Assembly: GCA_022457065.1 (NCBI GenBank)
Contig: JAJGBQ010000006.1
Location: 930,001-994,000 of the forward strand
From: Curvularia sp. ZM96
Taxonomy: Eukaryota; Ascomycota; Dothideomycetes; Pleosporales; Pleosporaceae
Reading direction: 5' to 3'
Length of the DNA stretch: 64,000 nucleotides
Shown piece by piece: positions 43,325-53,491 of the stretch. Position 1 is the stretch's first letter; the number at the start of each line of letters is the position of its first letter. The notes beneath the pieces were generated by a model that searched no databases, was not told the origin of the DNA, and saw only the letters and a list, made by a program, of their open reading frames with translations. Made by a program: the position numbers and the translations under genes.

Positions 43325-44579
43325 GGCAAGCGCGGGAGGGGGGGAAGGTGCCGAAGAGCGAGGGCTTGCTCTTCAGAACAAGAAGAAGAGGATTCTCGGC
43401 GGGCGGGCAGTCGTCGATCGCAGGCGTTGCGGTGGAGTTGGGTCTTGTTCCAGGCACAGGTGGACCCCAGGTGGGCAGGGCAAGGCGGCAGCTATCTGGG
43501 GGGGCCGCTACGTGACGTCGGCTTCTGGTAGCGAGGGGACGCGAGCGCTGCCAACGGCTTTGGTCGTCGTCGAGGACCGTCTGTCAATGTATGCGCCTGT
43601 GTCCGGAGGGCGGGCGGGCGTCGCAGCAGGGCAGGCTGGAGGGGCGCACGGCGAGCTGGTGGTTAGGATGCGAGATGCACAGCCGGGCGGGCGGGCAGGT
43701 GAGGGAGCGAGAGCGAGGAGCGAGAGGAAAGCGAGCCAGCCAGCAAGCAAGCGACGCGACTCTTGGGGGACGACAAATCGGGGAGGGCTGGCGGTTAGGG
43801 TGGGCACAGCGAGGCTTGCACTGGGGGGCGTGTCCGAGGCCGCTTTTTTACGAATGCATACAGGCCATGTGTGGGCGCAGAGATGATGAGATCGAGGCGG
43901 CGACTGGCAGGGGGCACTCGGGGCGACAAAGAGCACGCATGCAGGGCCGTCTTGGGGACAGAAGCGTATACATCCAAGGTGACGATCTTCAGGTGGCTGC
44001 CCGATGACAACAGCGACGTGTGGCTGCGGGCCAATCCATTCAAAACAAGACGCTCGCGTCGCCTGACTTGCATCCTGCCAGGCTCGAGCCATTGCCACAG
44101 CCATACCATGCCGCCCTCGACGGCTTCGGGCATGGCCATCATGGGACTCGAGCTGGTCTTGGGTGCGTTGTCTTGTCCTTGGCCTGCTTACGCCACACCA
44201 CATGAGACAGTCTTAGGGCATCTCGAGGAAGACATATATATAGATACGTACATACGTATACGTACATATTCGCTGCCTCGGATAACGTAACCATACCCAA
44301 CAGACATGGCTCTCCTTCCCTGATCCAAGTGAACAAGCATCCATTGTAACCTTGTCCCCGCCAGCATCCGATTCCGAGATTCGTCTTTATATAGTAGTAA
44401 TACACATGACCTGTTTTTTCCTGCCCATGCTCAACCACAGCGGGTTACGTAGATATACCCAGCTCGAGAATAGCTGCACTGTTTGCTCTGATGTCTCGCG
44501 TATCGGCTTTTGTCGTCGTCACCGTCTGGCAACCGCTGCTCCCTCTCTCTCTCGTTGCTGTATCGTCCCAACCAGCCGT
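43325..44579. other. GC-rich upstream region of the RhoGAP gene
   Basis: About 1.25 kb with very high GC at 43325-43830, probably the RhoGAP promoter and leader, then the 3' region of TIM9. Large overlapping open frames here follow from GC content. Includes a G-quadruplex-type motif at 43685-43705 and an alternating TACGTA-rich stretch near 44240-44270. Confidence 0.45.
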
Positions 44580-44977
44580 CTATCTTCCGCCCATGCCGCC
44601 GCCCTGAGCCATGGCAGCATTCTGTTCCTGGAAGCGGTCGCCTAATCGCTGCGAGCCCTTCATGTGCTTGTCCACGCACCGCATTACGCAGCTCTCTTCG
44701 CGCGACGTGAGCGACTTGCTCTCGAAGCCGTTGACGCAGTGATCAAAGCATTGCTGCACGAGGTTCGAGTACATCTGTCATGTCTTGTTAGCGCTGAACC
44801 ATGAAACCGCACAAAGTTTGTCGGGCGAACCTACGTTCATGAACTCCTTCATCTGCTTCTTCTCCATGCGCGACTGCAGCTCGCGCTGCTCAGAGGCTGT
44901 GAGACTAGGGACAAGGCATTAGCTTTTTTTCAGTTGCGCGAGGCGTGGAGCTGGGCCCAATTCACGTACGAGTCCAT
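44580..44977 (-). CDS. TIM9: Mitochondrial import chaperone TIM9
   Basis: Exons 44977-44970 (8 nt), 44904-44835 and 44774-44580 encode 90 residues, the normal Tim9 length. The twin CX3C motifs CFDHC and CVMRC are 17 residues apart, flanked by the family sequences KKQMKEFMNMYSNLV and GDRFQEQNAAM. Tim9 forms a hexamer with Tim10 in the intermembrane space and escorts carrier proteins to TIM22. The first exon codes only for Met-Asp and two bases of Ser; splicing to LTASEQRELQSRME is required for a start. HOT13, which acts on small Tims, lies about 8 kb away. Confidence 0.94.
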
Positions 44978-45259
44978 AATTGCTGCTTGTATCGGTCTGT
45001 GTGTATGTCTGCCGGGAGGATTGAGGGAGATTCGCCGGTGCAGGGTATCCGAATCAGAAATTTGGCATGACGTCGGGCGGGTTTGTGAGAGAGAACATAG
45101 GCGTTCAGAGTGGGGCAGCTGGTTCGGGACGGCAGCGCTGATTGGCCGGTGCTTGGAGTACTTCTCAGGATAGACTTGGGATGATTAGAGAAAGTGTGCA
45201 TAGCAGAAATGCATTCATTTCTGGCATTACCTTACTGGTATCTTTACAATTATCCAAGA

Positions 45260-46624
45260 TCATTCTTCTTCAACAGCCGTTCCTTGACCATCTAGCCCAC
45301 GATCCCTCACCCAATCCCCATGTCCTTCACTTCTCCACCCGACACCCCTCTTCCTCAGCAGATCCATACACTCTTCCACCTCTATCGCCAGCTGCTTGCC
45401 ATGGCAATCTCTACTTGTAAATCGTGCTTCATCCGCAAAGTCAAACACACCTAGGTAACTCGCAAGTACTTTGTAGCTCTCACGCCACTCGAGCCAAAAG
45501 TCACTCGACTGCGCCCTCCCTCTCCTCTTACCGTCACTAAGCAAATTATTCTCAAGCCCAGGCGCTAGCTGTACACAGATCTTCTTCACCGTCGGAATGC
45601 GGTGCAGAGCGCGGACAAGTGACGTGACGTTTGCTGCAAAGGGAAACACGCCAGTGAAGCTGAACGAAGTAATGTTGCAGCATGCTTGCGTTTCCTTGGC
45701 AAGCCGTATAAGCAATAGGAACAGTATCTTTGGTGATTGCTTCAGGTGGTATTCGTATGTGCTGTACGCGGCAATGGACGAGCCCTCGTTGTAGCCCACA
45801 TGGTACCACGGTCTTTGATGGATGAGAGCAGAGCCCCAGGGCCGGCACTTTTCTCTCATGTGTTCGGTACGTGGTGGCTCGTCTTGAAGCAGCTCGATAT
45901 AGTGCGTTTTCATTTCAAATGCCCACGTGTCGTTGCTCATCATCTGTGTATCCAGAAGTCCAGCCATGGTTGACGGTGGGGCAGCAACAACCACGCGAGT
46001 AGGTTCCAGATGGGAAAATATCTGTGTCCAGATATCAGACACCCCACGGGCCAGCGGTAAATCTGCAGTAGATACATGACGCAGCTCATACTCCTTCTTC
46101 GTATGCACTACCACGCTTCGGATATGGTGCTTCAGCGTGTAGTGCGCAACGAACCGGCAAAAGTTTGTAAATGACTTGGGAAGATGCGGAAGCCACAGGA
46201 TATTTGGTACTGACTTCAGAAACTCATCCCCCTCTTGAATGCGGCATAGGTTGATAAGCACATCATCCATTGCGGGCTCAAAAGCAAAGACCGAGCTACT
46301 CTTGAACTTGCTTCGTAGCTTGGTGTAGATGAGAAACTCGTGATTGCTCAGCTTGGTCAAGTTCTCTTGCATGCTGTCGACCAGCCGGGCGTCCATTGGC
46401 ACCCACTGCGGTTCGTCATCAAGTGGTATGCGGGAGTAACGGAAGAGTATGGGGAGAACGATTTTCCTCCAGCGCCACGACACCTGGGATAGGGCTTTGA
46501 GTGGAATGCATTCAGAATGTGTTAGCAGCTCAGAAGGTTCATGGGAAAACTTTGTGATTGATGGCGGCTCTTGGTCCATGTGTGCGGCAATCTGCGCGAG
46601 CAGCTCGTTCGGGAGCGACTGCAT
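45260..46624 (-). CDS. F-box-like protein, substrate unknown
   Basis: An intronless 454-residue protein. The F-box-like motif is at the N-terminus: SLPNELLAQIAAHM, then ALSQVSWRWRKIVLPILFRY, the usual SCF Skp1-binding helix pair. The rest has no recognised repeats; hydrophobic segments such as KSVPNILWLPHLPKSFTNF and ITSFSFTGVFPFAANVTSLV resemble degenerate LRR-like strands seen in many fungal F-box proteins. A role as an SCF ubiquitin ligase adaptor is inferred. ATG at 46624 is used because the F-box starts immediately after it, although the frame stays open upstream. Confidence 0.72.
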   Translation of the reverse strand: MQSLPNELLAQIAAHMDQEPPSITKFSHEPSELLTHSECIPLKALSQVSWRWRKIVLPILFRYSRIPLDDEPQWVPMDARLVDSMQENLTKLSNHEFLIYTKLRSKFKSSSVFAFEPAMDDVLINLCRIQEGDEFLKSVPNILWLPHLPKSFTNFCRFVAHYTLKHHIRSVVVHTKKEYELRHVSTADLPLARGVSDIWTQIFSHLEPTRVVVAAPPSTMAGLLDTQMMSNDTWAFEMKTHYIELLQDEPPRTEHMREKCRPWGSALIHQRPWYHVGYNEGSSIAAYSTYEYHLKQSPKILFLLLIRLAKETQACCNITSFSFTGVFPFAANVTSLVRALHRIPTVKKICVQLAPGLENNLLSDGKRRGRAQSSDFWLEWRESYKVLASYLGVFDFADEARFTSRDCHGKQLAIEVEECMDLLRKRGVGWRSEGHGDWVRDRGLDGQGTAVEEE

Positions 46625-47147
46625 GGCGATAAATCTGCGAGTATCTCGCCAGTATTCTTGTTGTGTGGTTCTGTAGTTATATAGATCAAGCCTTGAGGGG
46701 CCAGGACAGTCAACGTAGTGTTGTTTGATATAAGTTGAGAGAATGCTAGTCAGACACAACGGTCCCACGTAATGGATCCCGACACTACATACGTCATTCC
46801 GCTTTTGGTTAGTATGTGTATTAGTTATCAGCGCTGGGTGTCTCTCGCACAACCGGGGGAACCAGAAAATGGTGGCCTACTTTGAAAGTAGCTGTAGATG
46901 TCAAAATTCTTTATTGTTTACTATACTCTTAGTACTTGTTATTCTACTTTTCAAAGTAGCTATAGTTGTCGCAATTGTTTATTGTATACTGTGTTAATCG
47001 CTTGTCTTCGGAAGTGAACTTGATTTAATTTCCAATCTCACTGGTGGTTGGAGAGGGTGTTTCTCAATCACCAGAAGAGAATACAAATCTTTGCAGAAAC
47101 CCTTAAAGAACACAATAACTTTTTTCAATCTCAACCCCACACGAAAA
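46625..47147. other. Intergenic, 523 nt, with duplicated hairpin motif
   Basis: Promoter of the F-box gene plus the 3' side of the racemase gene. Contains an AT-rich imperfect direct duplication described separately. No gene. Confidence 0.4.
46877..46992. repeat. Imperfect direct repeat with hairpin heads
   Basis: Two AT-rich copies of about 48 bp start at 46877 and 46944 (67-bp period). Each begins with a short perfect hairpin: CTACTTTGAAAGTAG (46877-46891) and CTACTTTTCAAAGTAG (46944-46959). Both continue with TAGNTGTAGNTGTC-like and TTTATTGT(T/A)TACTATAC-like sequence. Confidence 0.55.
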
Positions 47148-47932
47148 CTAGAAATTAGCCCTCACAGCGCCCTCCAGCCATGCCACACCCGCCATAACAC
47201 CATCCACAACCCTCACTCTCTTTCCCTCCGCCTCTCCCAACTCCTCCACACACGCCTCCCGAACCATCTCATCCATCCCCGACATGCCCGCGCAGCCCAG
47301 ACAAATCGCCCCGACCTTTCCTTTCTTCAACAGCCTCTTCACCGCATCCTTCATCCTTTTCCGCACCTCCTCAGCCGGCGCATCATGCAAATCCGTGGCA
47401 TTCAGCCCCGTCGTTTCGACACCCGCAAAGCGCTTGCTAGCCTCTGAACCCGTGCCCAAGAAAGCAATCGTAGCGTCAGTGAGAATGGCTTCCCAGACCT
47501 TGCCCGTACTGACGATGCCGAATTTTTCCTCTGGGTGGATAAGCTGAAGCGAGGTGCTGACGCTGGCTTCGAAGATGCCAGTGACGGGTTTTTGAGCGTT
47601 TCTGACTGCAGGTTGTTCTTTTAGAAGAGGAACAAGTGGGTGCTGTGAGTAGCATGCGACAAGGAAGCCATCGTGCTGTGCGAGATGGTCTTGCTGCAAG
47701 GCGGGCAGGCAGTGCTTTACCGACTCTGCAGCGTCTTCTTCATTGTTGATACTTTTTGGGCCAGATGGTGCAGTAAAGTACTCATGTGCGGTCTGTCAAG
47801 CAAGGTTAGTGGCCGAGTTGCTGTTGTGGGCGCAATATTCACTTCTTTAAATTGGAGCGCATCGACAAGCGGCTTGAGGCCAATGGTCATTTGCTCCGTA
47901 GAGTTTGGATTGATGATGAGAATAGACCGCAT
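47148..47932 (-). CDS. Asp/Glu/hydantoin racemase family protein (DCG1-like)
   Basis: Exons 47932-47843 and 47792-47148 (50-nt intron) encode 244 residues. The N-terminus MRSILIINPNSTEQMTIGL is the family hallmark. Splicing gives KETAHEYFTAPSGPKSI and then SVKHCLPALQQ, joined to DGFLVACYSQHPLVPLL with the first catalytic-type Cys. The second Cys region is GKVGAICLGCAGMSGM. The yeast relative Dcg1 is nitrogen-regulated with the allantoin genes, but its substrate is not established; hydantoin or amino-acid racemisation is the family activity. The two Cys residues expected for two-base racemisation are both present. Confidence 0.86.
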
Positions 47933-48436
47933 CTTGCTATATCTGGAGCTGTTGCCGTGGCGATATTCACCCATGGAGCCGACTGTCAGCTACGAGCTAC
48001 CTTAGCGGGCGCTATTTGCCCCGCCGTGAAGTTGACATAATGGCGCGAAACGGGACGCGAGATGGATCATGAGACAAGGGTGGGACAGGCTACGTCATGG
48101 GGCCTCTAGAGCTTGGCGCTCCCGTCCAGCTGTTTGTAAACGAGGCCTGAGAGTGGTATTGTGGTGCTCAAATAAACATAGTGTATTAGGCTATAGAAGT
48201 CATGCAAGGTATATGGATCTGGTCGCAGATGCATGTGTAGTATCGCCTGATGTCCACGGAAACTGTGTTTAGCCTCCCGCTGGTTCACCGCCGTTCATAT
48301 CCGAGCTGCAACGCCGTCGCAAAACAAAGGTATCAAGGTGCATGTGTTGAGAACTGGGCAGGTTAGTTATTGGTCACTACAGCGGAGCGTTTTCAACTTA
48401 CAGATCATAAGTCATTTCTGAGAGGTTGGCAGCTGC
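47933..48436. other. Intergenic, 504 nt
   Basis: Promoter of the racemase gene and 3' region of the small-protein gene. Nothing else seen. Confidence 0.4.
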
Positions 48437-48629
48437 TTAGCGGAAGCAGGAGAAGCGGCCGCAAGAGATGCGGAAGGGCGCACGTCGAACACCGTGCTTG
48501 TCAACAACGACACCGCCGCCTGTTGTTCTAGTCAGTAGCTGTTTGGGAACTGGAGATTCATGGCTTGAAGCAGCGGTCTGTCTTACCAGCGTGCCTTCCA
48601 CCGAAGCCCTTGTGCCACATGAGACCCAT
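48437..48629 (-). CDS. Small 41-residue basic protein, function unknown
   Basis: Exons 48629-48587 and 48519-48437 with a well-formed 67-nt intron (GTAAGA donor, CTGACTAG branch region, CAACAG acceptor) encode MGLMWHKGFGGRHAGGGVVV followed by DKHGVRRAPFRISCGRFSCF and Arg. The intron falls inside a Gly run and keeps frame. A TATA-like element at 48748-48754 lies about 120 nt upstream. There is no signal peptide or known domain; the two Cys and basic C-terminus are its only features. The protein would be missed by length cut-offs. Coding status rests on splice quality and promoter. Confidence 0.55.
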
Positions 48630-49127
48630 GGTTGATTATGTGTGGATGTGTGTTTGTTGGGTAGTGTAAGAGTAGTTTGAGTGTGTGATTTGGAAAGGTG
48701 GTGGAGATGTATTCTGAGGTACGAACAGAAAGGTGGAGCAAGAGTCGTTATATAGCGTAGGGGGCTGGCGGTCTCGACCAGAACAGCAAGATTGGGTTGC
48801 ATGCGTCATAAGCGTGGCTGGTGGTTGAGCCAAGGGCTTGGAAGTAGCACTGCCACAGATAAAAGACAACACACAGCTGTCTAGGCTCTGGCCCGCTCGA
48901 GGCTTGTCCTAGACAAGACGATCGACAAGACAGCCCGCCACGTCTAGATCGATTCGGTAGAGAGTAGAGAATGAATGACATTTCCATTGTTGTGGTCTTG
49001 GTCGCCAGCCTCACAAGTGACGTGTCGGGGAAGACTTGGCCTGAGCCTCTGACGAACACGGCTGAAAAGTATCACGCATGTATTGAGCACTCGGTGTATG
49101 GATCAGTTTCCATGACTTGCTACTGGC
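48630..49127. other. Intergenic, 498 nt
   Basis: Promoter of the small-protein gene (TATA-like at 48748-48754 on the minus strand) and UPRT 3' region. No other gene. Confidence 0.4.
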
Positions 49128-49894
49128 CTATTTCCCCAGCGTCAAGAATAACCTGTCTCCAATATCGCCAAGACCAGGTTTGATCATGCCCTTCTCGTCG
49201 ACATCCTTATCACATGCGCCCACCCACACCTCGACGCCCTCTTCCCACTCGCTGCAAGCTTTCTGCAGGCCTTCCTCGGTCGCCAGAATACTGCAGACAA
49301 TAATCCTCTTGACCCCCCAGTCCTTGAGCGTGTCAATGGCCGCACAAGCGGTAGCGCCAGTCGCAATGATGGGGTCGACAACGATGGCCAGCTCGGGCTG
49401 GGGCTTGGTTGCGCCCGATGTGTGTGGGGTGTGGTAGGGCAGATTGTTGTAGTACTCGACTGGTTGCAGGGTCGACTTCTCGCGGTAGAGGCCCAGGTGG
49501 TGAATAGGGACCGGGGTGGGGAGGAGAGAGGAGAGCGCAGGGACCATGGAGAGGCCGGAGCGGAGGATGGGGACGAGCGAGATGGCGGAGGGCGCTGGCG
49601 AGGTCGTGCTCGTAGTGTACTCGTAGCCCAGGGGCGACTTGTCCTGCGAGTAGGTTTGTCAATGCAAGGGCAATTAGAAGATTGCTTGTGCTGCGACAAG
49701 ACAATGCGAGAACATACTGTGCTTCCCTCCTGTGCCTTCAATGCCGCGCCCAGGGCCTCGTAGCCCACCATGAGGGCAATTTCATGTACCAGCGCCTGAG
49801 CATCACGAGAGCCTGTGCTTGCGGACCGCAGCTGTGAGAGCTTTGCCTGCAGGCAGGGATGCGTGGAGACGTGTGCGTTCTTGGGGAGGGCCAT
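49128..49894 (-). CDS. FUR1: Uracil phosphoribosyltransferase
   Basis: Exons 49894-49718 and 49643-49128 (74-nt intron) encode 230 residues. The enzyme converts uracil and PRPP to UMP in pyrimidine salvage in the cytosol; it also activates 5-fluorouracil in fungi. The PRPP-binding loop is VVDPIIATGATACAAID, the uracil-binding end is EKGMIKPGLGDIGDRLF, and ISLVPILRSGLSMVPAL is the conserved strand-loop after the splice. An alternating TATATATA element near 50001-50010 lies about 107 nt upstream. The gene is divergent from FEX. Confidence 0.95.
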
Positions 49895-50531
49895 GGTGTT
49901 TGATATGATAGTATAGGTGAGTACGGTATGGTATTGGAGTCACGTGCCGGGCGGGGGACGGTGTAATCTCGCTGACCTCAGGCAGCCAAGCTTCGCAAGC
50001 GATATATATACCGAGCAGAGAAGAGGTTCTTGCTTGCTTGTTCACTACACGACACGATACGACGTTTAGAGGAATGCGGCAGGTGCATGAGATAGCTAGC
50101 TCGAGCAGCGCTACTCTCCATGCGGGCGATAGCAGCTGACCGGCCTTGCATCGGACAGCGCCGCCCAAGCATTGGACACGCACGCCAGCGCCAGCGCCAA
50201 TCGGAGAATACGGCCATCGGATGCCACTGCTGGTCGGCACAGTCACGCTGGCGCAAAGCCCTGGGCGACCATAATGGCAGTTATACTTTCTTCTTTGCTT
50301 CAGAAGGGGGCGCGCGGGACGAAGGGCTGGCCGACAACATATACACGCCCACGCCGCGCCGGCCTTGGACATCCATTGCACCACGGGACCGCCTCACGCA
50401 GGGCCTGCTCGCTATCCAATTCCAAGATCCCGCATCCCTCTTGTGCGTTGCGTGAGATGAACTGAGCGGGACACTCTGGTACGGGCCCACGTCATTGTAC
50501 ATCCAATCTGCAGGCACCCGAGACGGCTGCG
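49895..50531. other. Divergent promoter between FUR1 and FEX, 637 bp
   Basis: Contains the TATA-like run near 50001-50010 for the minus-strand gene and a GC-rich stretch towards FEX. No gene. Confidence 0.4.
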
Positions 50532-52310
50532 ATGGCCGACCATGCGGCGACGGCATCGCCAACAGCCATAGCCGTCGACGACGACGGCCCCACCAAGCGC
50601 GAGACTCACTACAACAACCAGCGCTCGTCGTTGCGCTCCTCGCTGCTGTTGGAGGAGCCCTCGGCTGGCCCGCGGTCGCAGTCACAGACCCACAGCTCAG
50701 CCGCGCGAATCAACGACTTCGACCTCGACGACATTGATCCCACACCGCCCTCTCCCGGATCCACGGCCTCGCCTGCGCCCAACGTACCATACGCGCGCGA
50801 CCGGCACCGCACCGACAACAGCCCCAAGTGGAAGGACAGGAGCTCGAGCAAGCGCACGTCGCGCACCACTGCCGACTCGCGACTCGACAAAGCCCACGAA
50901 GCAGGAGACTTCCTCGTCCCAGGCTCATGGCTGCATGCGCACACGGATGCACCCGAATCACCCGCATCACTCCGGAAACCAGCGAGGCAGAACGCTGAGG
51001 CCGATGCTGAGTATGCAAGCCCGTCTCCCCTTCGAGCCCACCCGTCGTCAATCCTCTCGCTCCCGCCCCAGCACCAAGTCCTTGATTTAGGATCAACCTC
51101 GCAATTGAGCATTACCGCGCTGCCCAGCATGTCGCCTGAGAAGCAAGACGACTATGCCGACCTGTACATGCGCTCCAAACCCACCCCGGGAGCACGGAGA
51201 GCATCCCGACTGGCAACAGAGCTGTACACAGTCTCCTACTTGATATTCTTCTCCATCTGGGGAACACTGGCGCGCCTCGGACTCCAGGCCCTCACCTTCT
51301 ACTCTGGCACACCCCTGACCTTCTCTGAATTATGGGCCAATGTCGCTGGTACGTTCATAATGGGCTTTCTAGCAGAAGACCGCCGCCTCTTTGCTGCAGA
51401 ATGGGGTTACCGGGGAGACAGCCTGCCAGAGCCTCGAGATGAGCCCGCGCGCAGACACGCCGAACGAGCGCGCCACGGAAGGGTGAAGAAGACGGTGCCA
51501 ATGTACATTGGCCTTGCAACTGGCTTCTGCGGCTCCTTTACCAGCTTCTCGAGCTTTATTCGCGACGTCTTCTTAGCGCTGTCCAACGACCTCAAAGACC
51601 CCATCAGCCATCCGTATCCGGCCAATGCCCAACTGCCTTCTCCAGGAAATCTTGTGCCAAGGAATGGCGGCTACTCGTTCTTGGCCCTGTGCGCTACCAT
51701 CATAATCACTATAGCTACGTGTTACTGCGCGCTCCACGTTGGCGCGCATCTAGCCCTTGCGCTAGATCGCATCACGCCCACGCTCTCCTTCCGCCTTACG
51801 CGCCGCATTATCGACCCCATTTTTGTCGTCTTGGGCTGGGGCGTGTGGATTGGAGCGGTTGTCATGACTGCGATTCCACCAAAGGACGCATGGCGTAGTC
51901 AAGCCCTCTTTGCTTGCGTCTTCGCGCCTGTAGGATGTCTGCTTCGATACTACGTCTCGATTTACCTGAACCCTATCAACCCTTCGTTCCCCGTCGGCAC
52001 TTTTACTGTCAACGTTTTCGGCACCGCAGTCATTGGCATGGCATATGACTTGCAACACGTCTCGTTGAGTACCACCGGGCTTGTTGGCGGAGGCGTACTA
52101 GGCTGCCAAGTGCTGCAGGGCATCATGGATGGATTCTGTGGCTGCCTGACGACCGTGTCTACTTGGATTGTCGAGATTGATGCTCTCAAGAGGAAAGCTG
52201 CATATGTGTATGCAAGTCTAAGTGTTGTAACGGCATTCTCTCTTCTACTCATCGTCATGGGTAGCGTGAGGTGGACTGTGGGCTGGGAAGCCATTCTGTG
52301 CCCGACATAG
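50532..52310 (+). CDS. FEX1: Fluoride export protein (FEX, duplicated CrcB/Fluc domains)
   Basis: An intronless 592-residue protein. The first 210 residues are disordered and cytosolic. Two tandem Fluc/CrcB domains follow in one chain. Domain 1 has WANVAGTFIMGFLAEDRR and GLATGFCGSFTSFSSFIRDV; domain 2 has NVFGTAVIGMAYDL and MDGFCGCLTTVSTWIVE. The GFCGS-T-FSSF motif lines the fluoride pore. FEX proteins are plasma-membrane fluoride channels that prevent toxicity from environmental fluoride. Domain 2 retains the Phe/Thr pattern less completely, as in known FEX proteins where one pore is degenerate. Confidence 0.95.
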   Translation: MADHAATASPTAIAVDDDGPTKRETHYNNQRSSLRSSLLLEEPSAGPRSQSQTHSSAARINDFDLDDIDPTPPSPGSTASPAPNVPYARDRHRTDNSPKWKDRSSSKRTSRTTADSRLDKAHEAGDFLVPGSWLHAHTDAPESPASLRKPARQNAEADAEYASPSPLRAHPSSILSLPPQHQVLDLGSTSQLSITALPSMSPEKQDDYADLYMRSKPTPGARRASRLATELYTVSYLIFFSIWGTLARLGLQALTFYSGTPLTFSELWANVAGTFIMGFLAEDRRLFAAEWGYRGDSLPEPRDEPARRHAERARHGRVKKTVPMYIGLATGFCGSFTSFSSFIRDVFLALSNDLKDPISHPYPANAQLPSPGNLVPRNGGYSFLALCATIIITIATCYCALHVGAHLALALDRITPTLSFRLTRRIIDPIFVVLGWGVWIGAVVMTAIPPKDAWRSQALFACVFAPVGCLLRYYVSIYLNPINPSFPVGTFTVNVFGTAVIGMAYDLQHVSLSTTGLVGGGVLGCQVLQGIMDGFCGCLTTVSTWIVEIDALKRKAAYVYASLSVVTAFSLLLIVMGSVRWTVGWEAILCPT

Positions 52311-52625
52311 TGAGTTTCGCTTGTGTACTGTTCAGGGCCTTCAGGGGCCCTGGAAGGACGTGTTTTCTTTTTTTTTTAATGCATGAAATGTCATGGGCGG
52401 TTAGGTAATGTATTTGGCATGTGCATTGATGCGATATGAGGGAAAAGAAAAGGGCAATGCGTGTACGATACTTTTTTTTTGTTGGCTGGAACGCCCATAT
52501 ACCCTAGTAGATTAATACTCATGAGATTTTCCCGTTTAATTCAAGTTTTTTATGGACATACCCCTATAAACTTCTAGTTCGAACAAGTAACTGGTCACAT
52601 GGAGTTTGGGCGAACTTGGAGCTGT
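52311..52625. other. Intergenic between convergent genes, 315 nt
   Basis: 3' regions of FEX and the CHY-finger gene, with two T-runs (near 52370 and 52473). Nothing else. Confidence 0.4.
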
Positions 52626-52979
52626 TCACTGCCCATCAAGCTCAAAATACAGCCCCCAGTGGTTCTTGCAGCCAGGGTTGAAGCCACTCCCACACTTGGT
52701 GCATTTGCTCCCGCTCTTCAGGTACTCGTCCGCAGTCAAGACATGTCTGCACTGTCCACATAGCACGGCACCTTCGTCTCGTCTCGTCCGGGGCCAGACT
52801 TCCGAAGCATGCGTTTCACACGCATCGTGACAACTAATACACGAGTAGAATTTTTTGCAGCAGAAATGCTTGATAGCGATAATGTCGAGCGGTGAGTGCC
52901 AATGTGCGCATTGCGTGAGTGGTGTTACTGACAGGCCGTGGACGGTGGGACCTCCGTCAATGTCTACGGGTTCCGGCAT
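52626..52979 (-). CDS. HOT13: CHY zinc-finger protein, HOT13-like
   Basis: An intronless 117-residue protein, the size of yeast Hot13 (116). Zinc ligands appear as TQCAHWHSPLDIIAIKHFCC, SCISCHDACETH, LCGQCRHVL and SKCTKCGSGFNPGCKNHW, the CHY-finger pattern. Hot13 acts in the mitochondrial intermembrane space, where it removes zinc from Mia40 and aids oxidative assembly of small Tim proteins. No presequence is present, as expected for an IMS protein trapped by folding. The start at 52979 is the only in-frame ATG before the finger. It is divergent from TPI. Confidence 0.88.
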   Translation of the reverse strand: MPEPVDIDGGPTVHGLSVTPLTQCAHWHSPLDIIAIKHFCCKKFYSCISCHDACETHASEVWPRTRRDEGAVLCGQCRHVLTADEYLKSGSKCTKCGSGFNPGCKNHWGLYFELDGQ

Positions 52980-53491
52980 GGTGTTGAGGTGGTGGTTCAG
53001 GGAAGATCGTAATGTGAGGCTTGGCCAAGGATAACTTCGGGTCGATCAGTAGTGTAAAGTGGGCCATTCTGTCATTGTCATGCCTCTTCAAGTCTGTAAA
53101 AAGTACGCGGAGCCTCAAGCTATGCCATTGTTGTAGCTGTCTACATGCATGGAGTAACTGGAAACGTACTGCAGATTACTAGACTGTCACCTTCCATCAG
53201 TTCAAAAACTGACAGGCCAATTGCAGGAGCAACAATACCTGGGAATCAAAAGAAAAAGAGATTTCACGATGGGGAGCCCGTCTCCAGTCTTTCAGAAGCA
53301 CCCGGGGTTCGGCGAATCTCTCAAGACGTCACCGGCCCCGCGCGACCCCCACCAATCTTTAATACCTAGTGTAGCTCAGCTCAACAACGCATTCCTAACA
53401 AACTTCAACTCCAACTCCAACTCAATTGAGCATACTTGATACCCTCACACACATATCCTTTTAGCCAATCTTCATAACCATAACCGCCAAA
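52980..53491. other. Divergent promoter between HOT13 and TPI, 512 bp
   Basis: The TPI side is pyrimidine/A-rich with an ACTCCAACTCCAACTC-type short repeat near 53408-53425, as in leaders of highly expressed fungal genes. No gene. Confidence 0.45.

Noticed and set aside
40101..43457. Single 1118-codon open frame over the RhoGAP gene
   Set aside because: The upstream third is read through two introns out of phase with conserved FGVPLIQSIPYANVAI and YGYVPIVVAKCGVF sequence; the spliced 1028-residue model restores the domain.
43508..44203. 231-codon minus-strand frame and overlapping 255-codon plus-strand frame
   Set aside because: Very GC-rich DNA leaves long frames open by chance; low-complexity Ala/Pro/Arg/Gly translation, no domain, overlaps in both directions.
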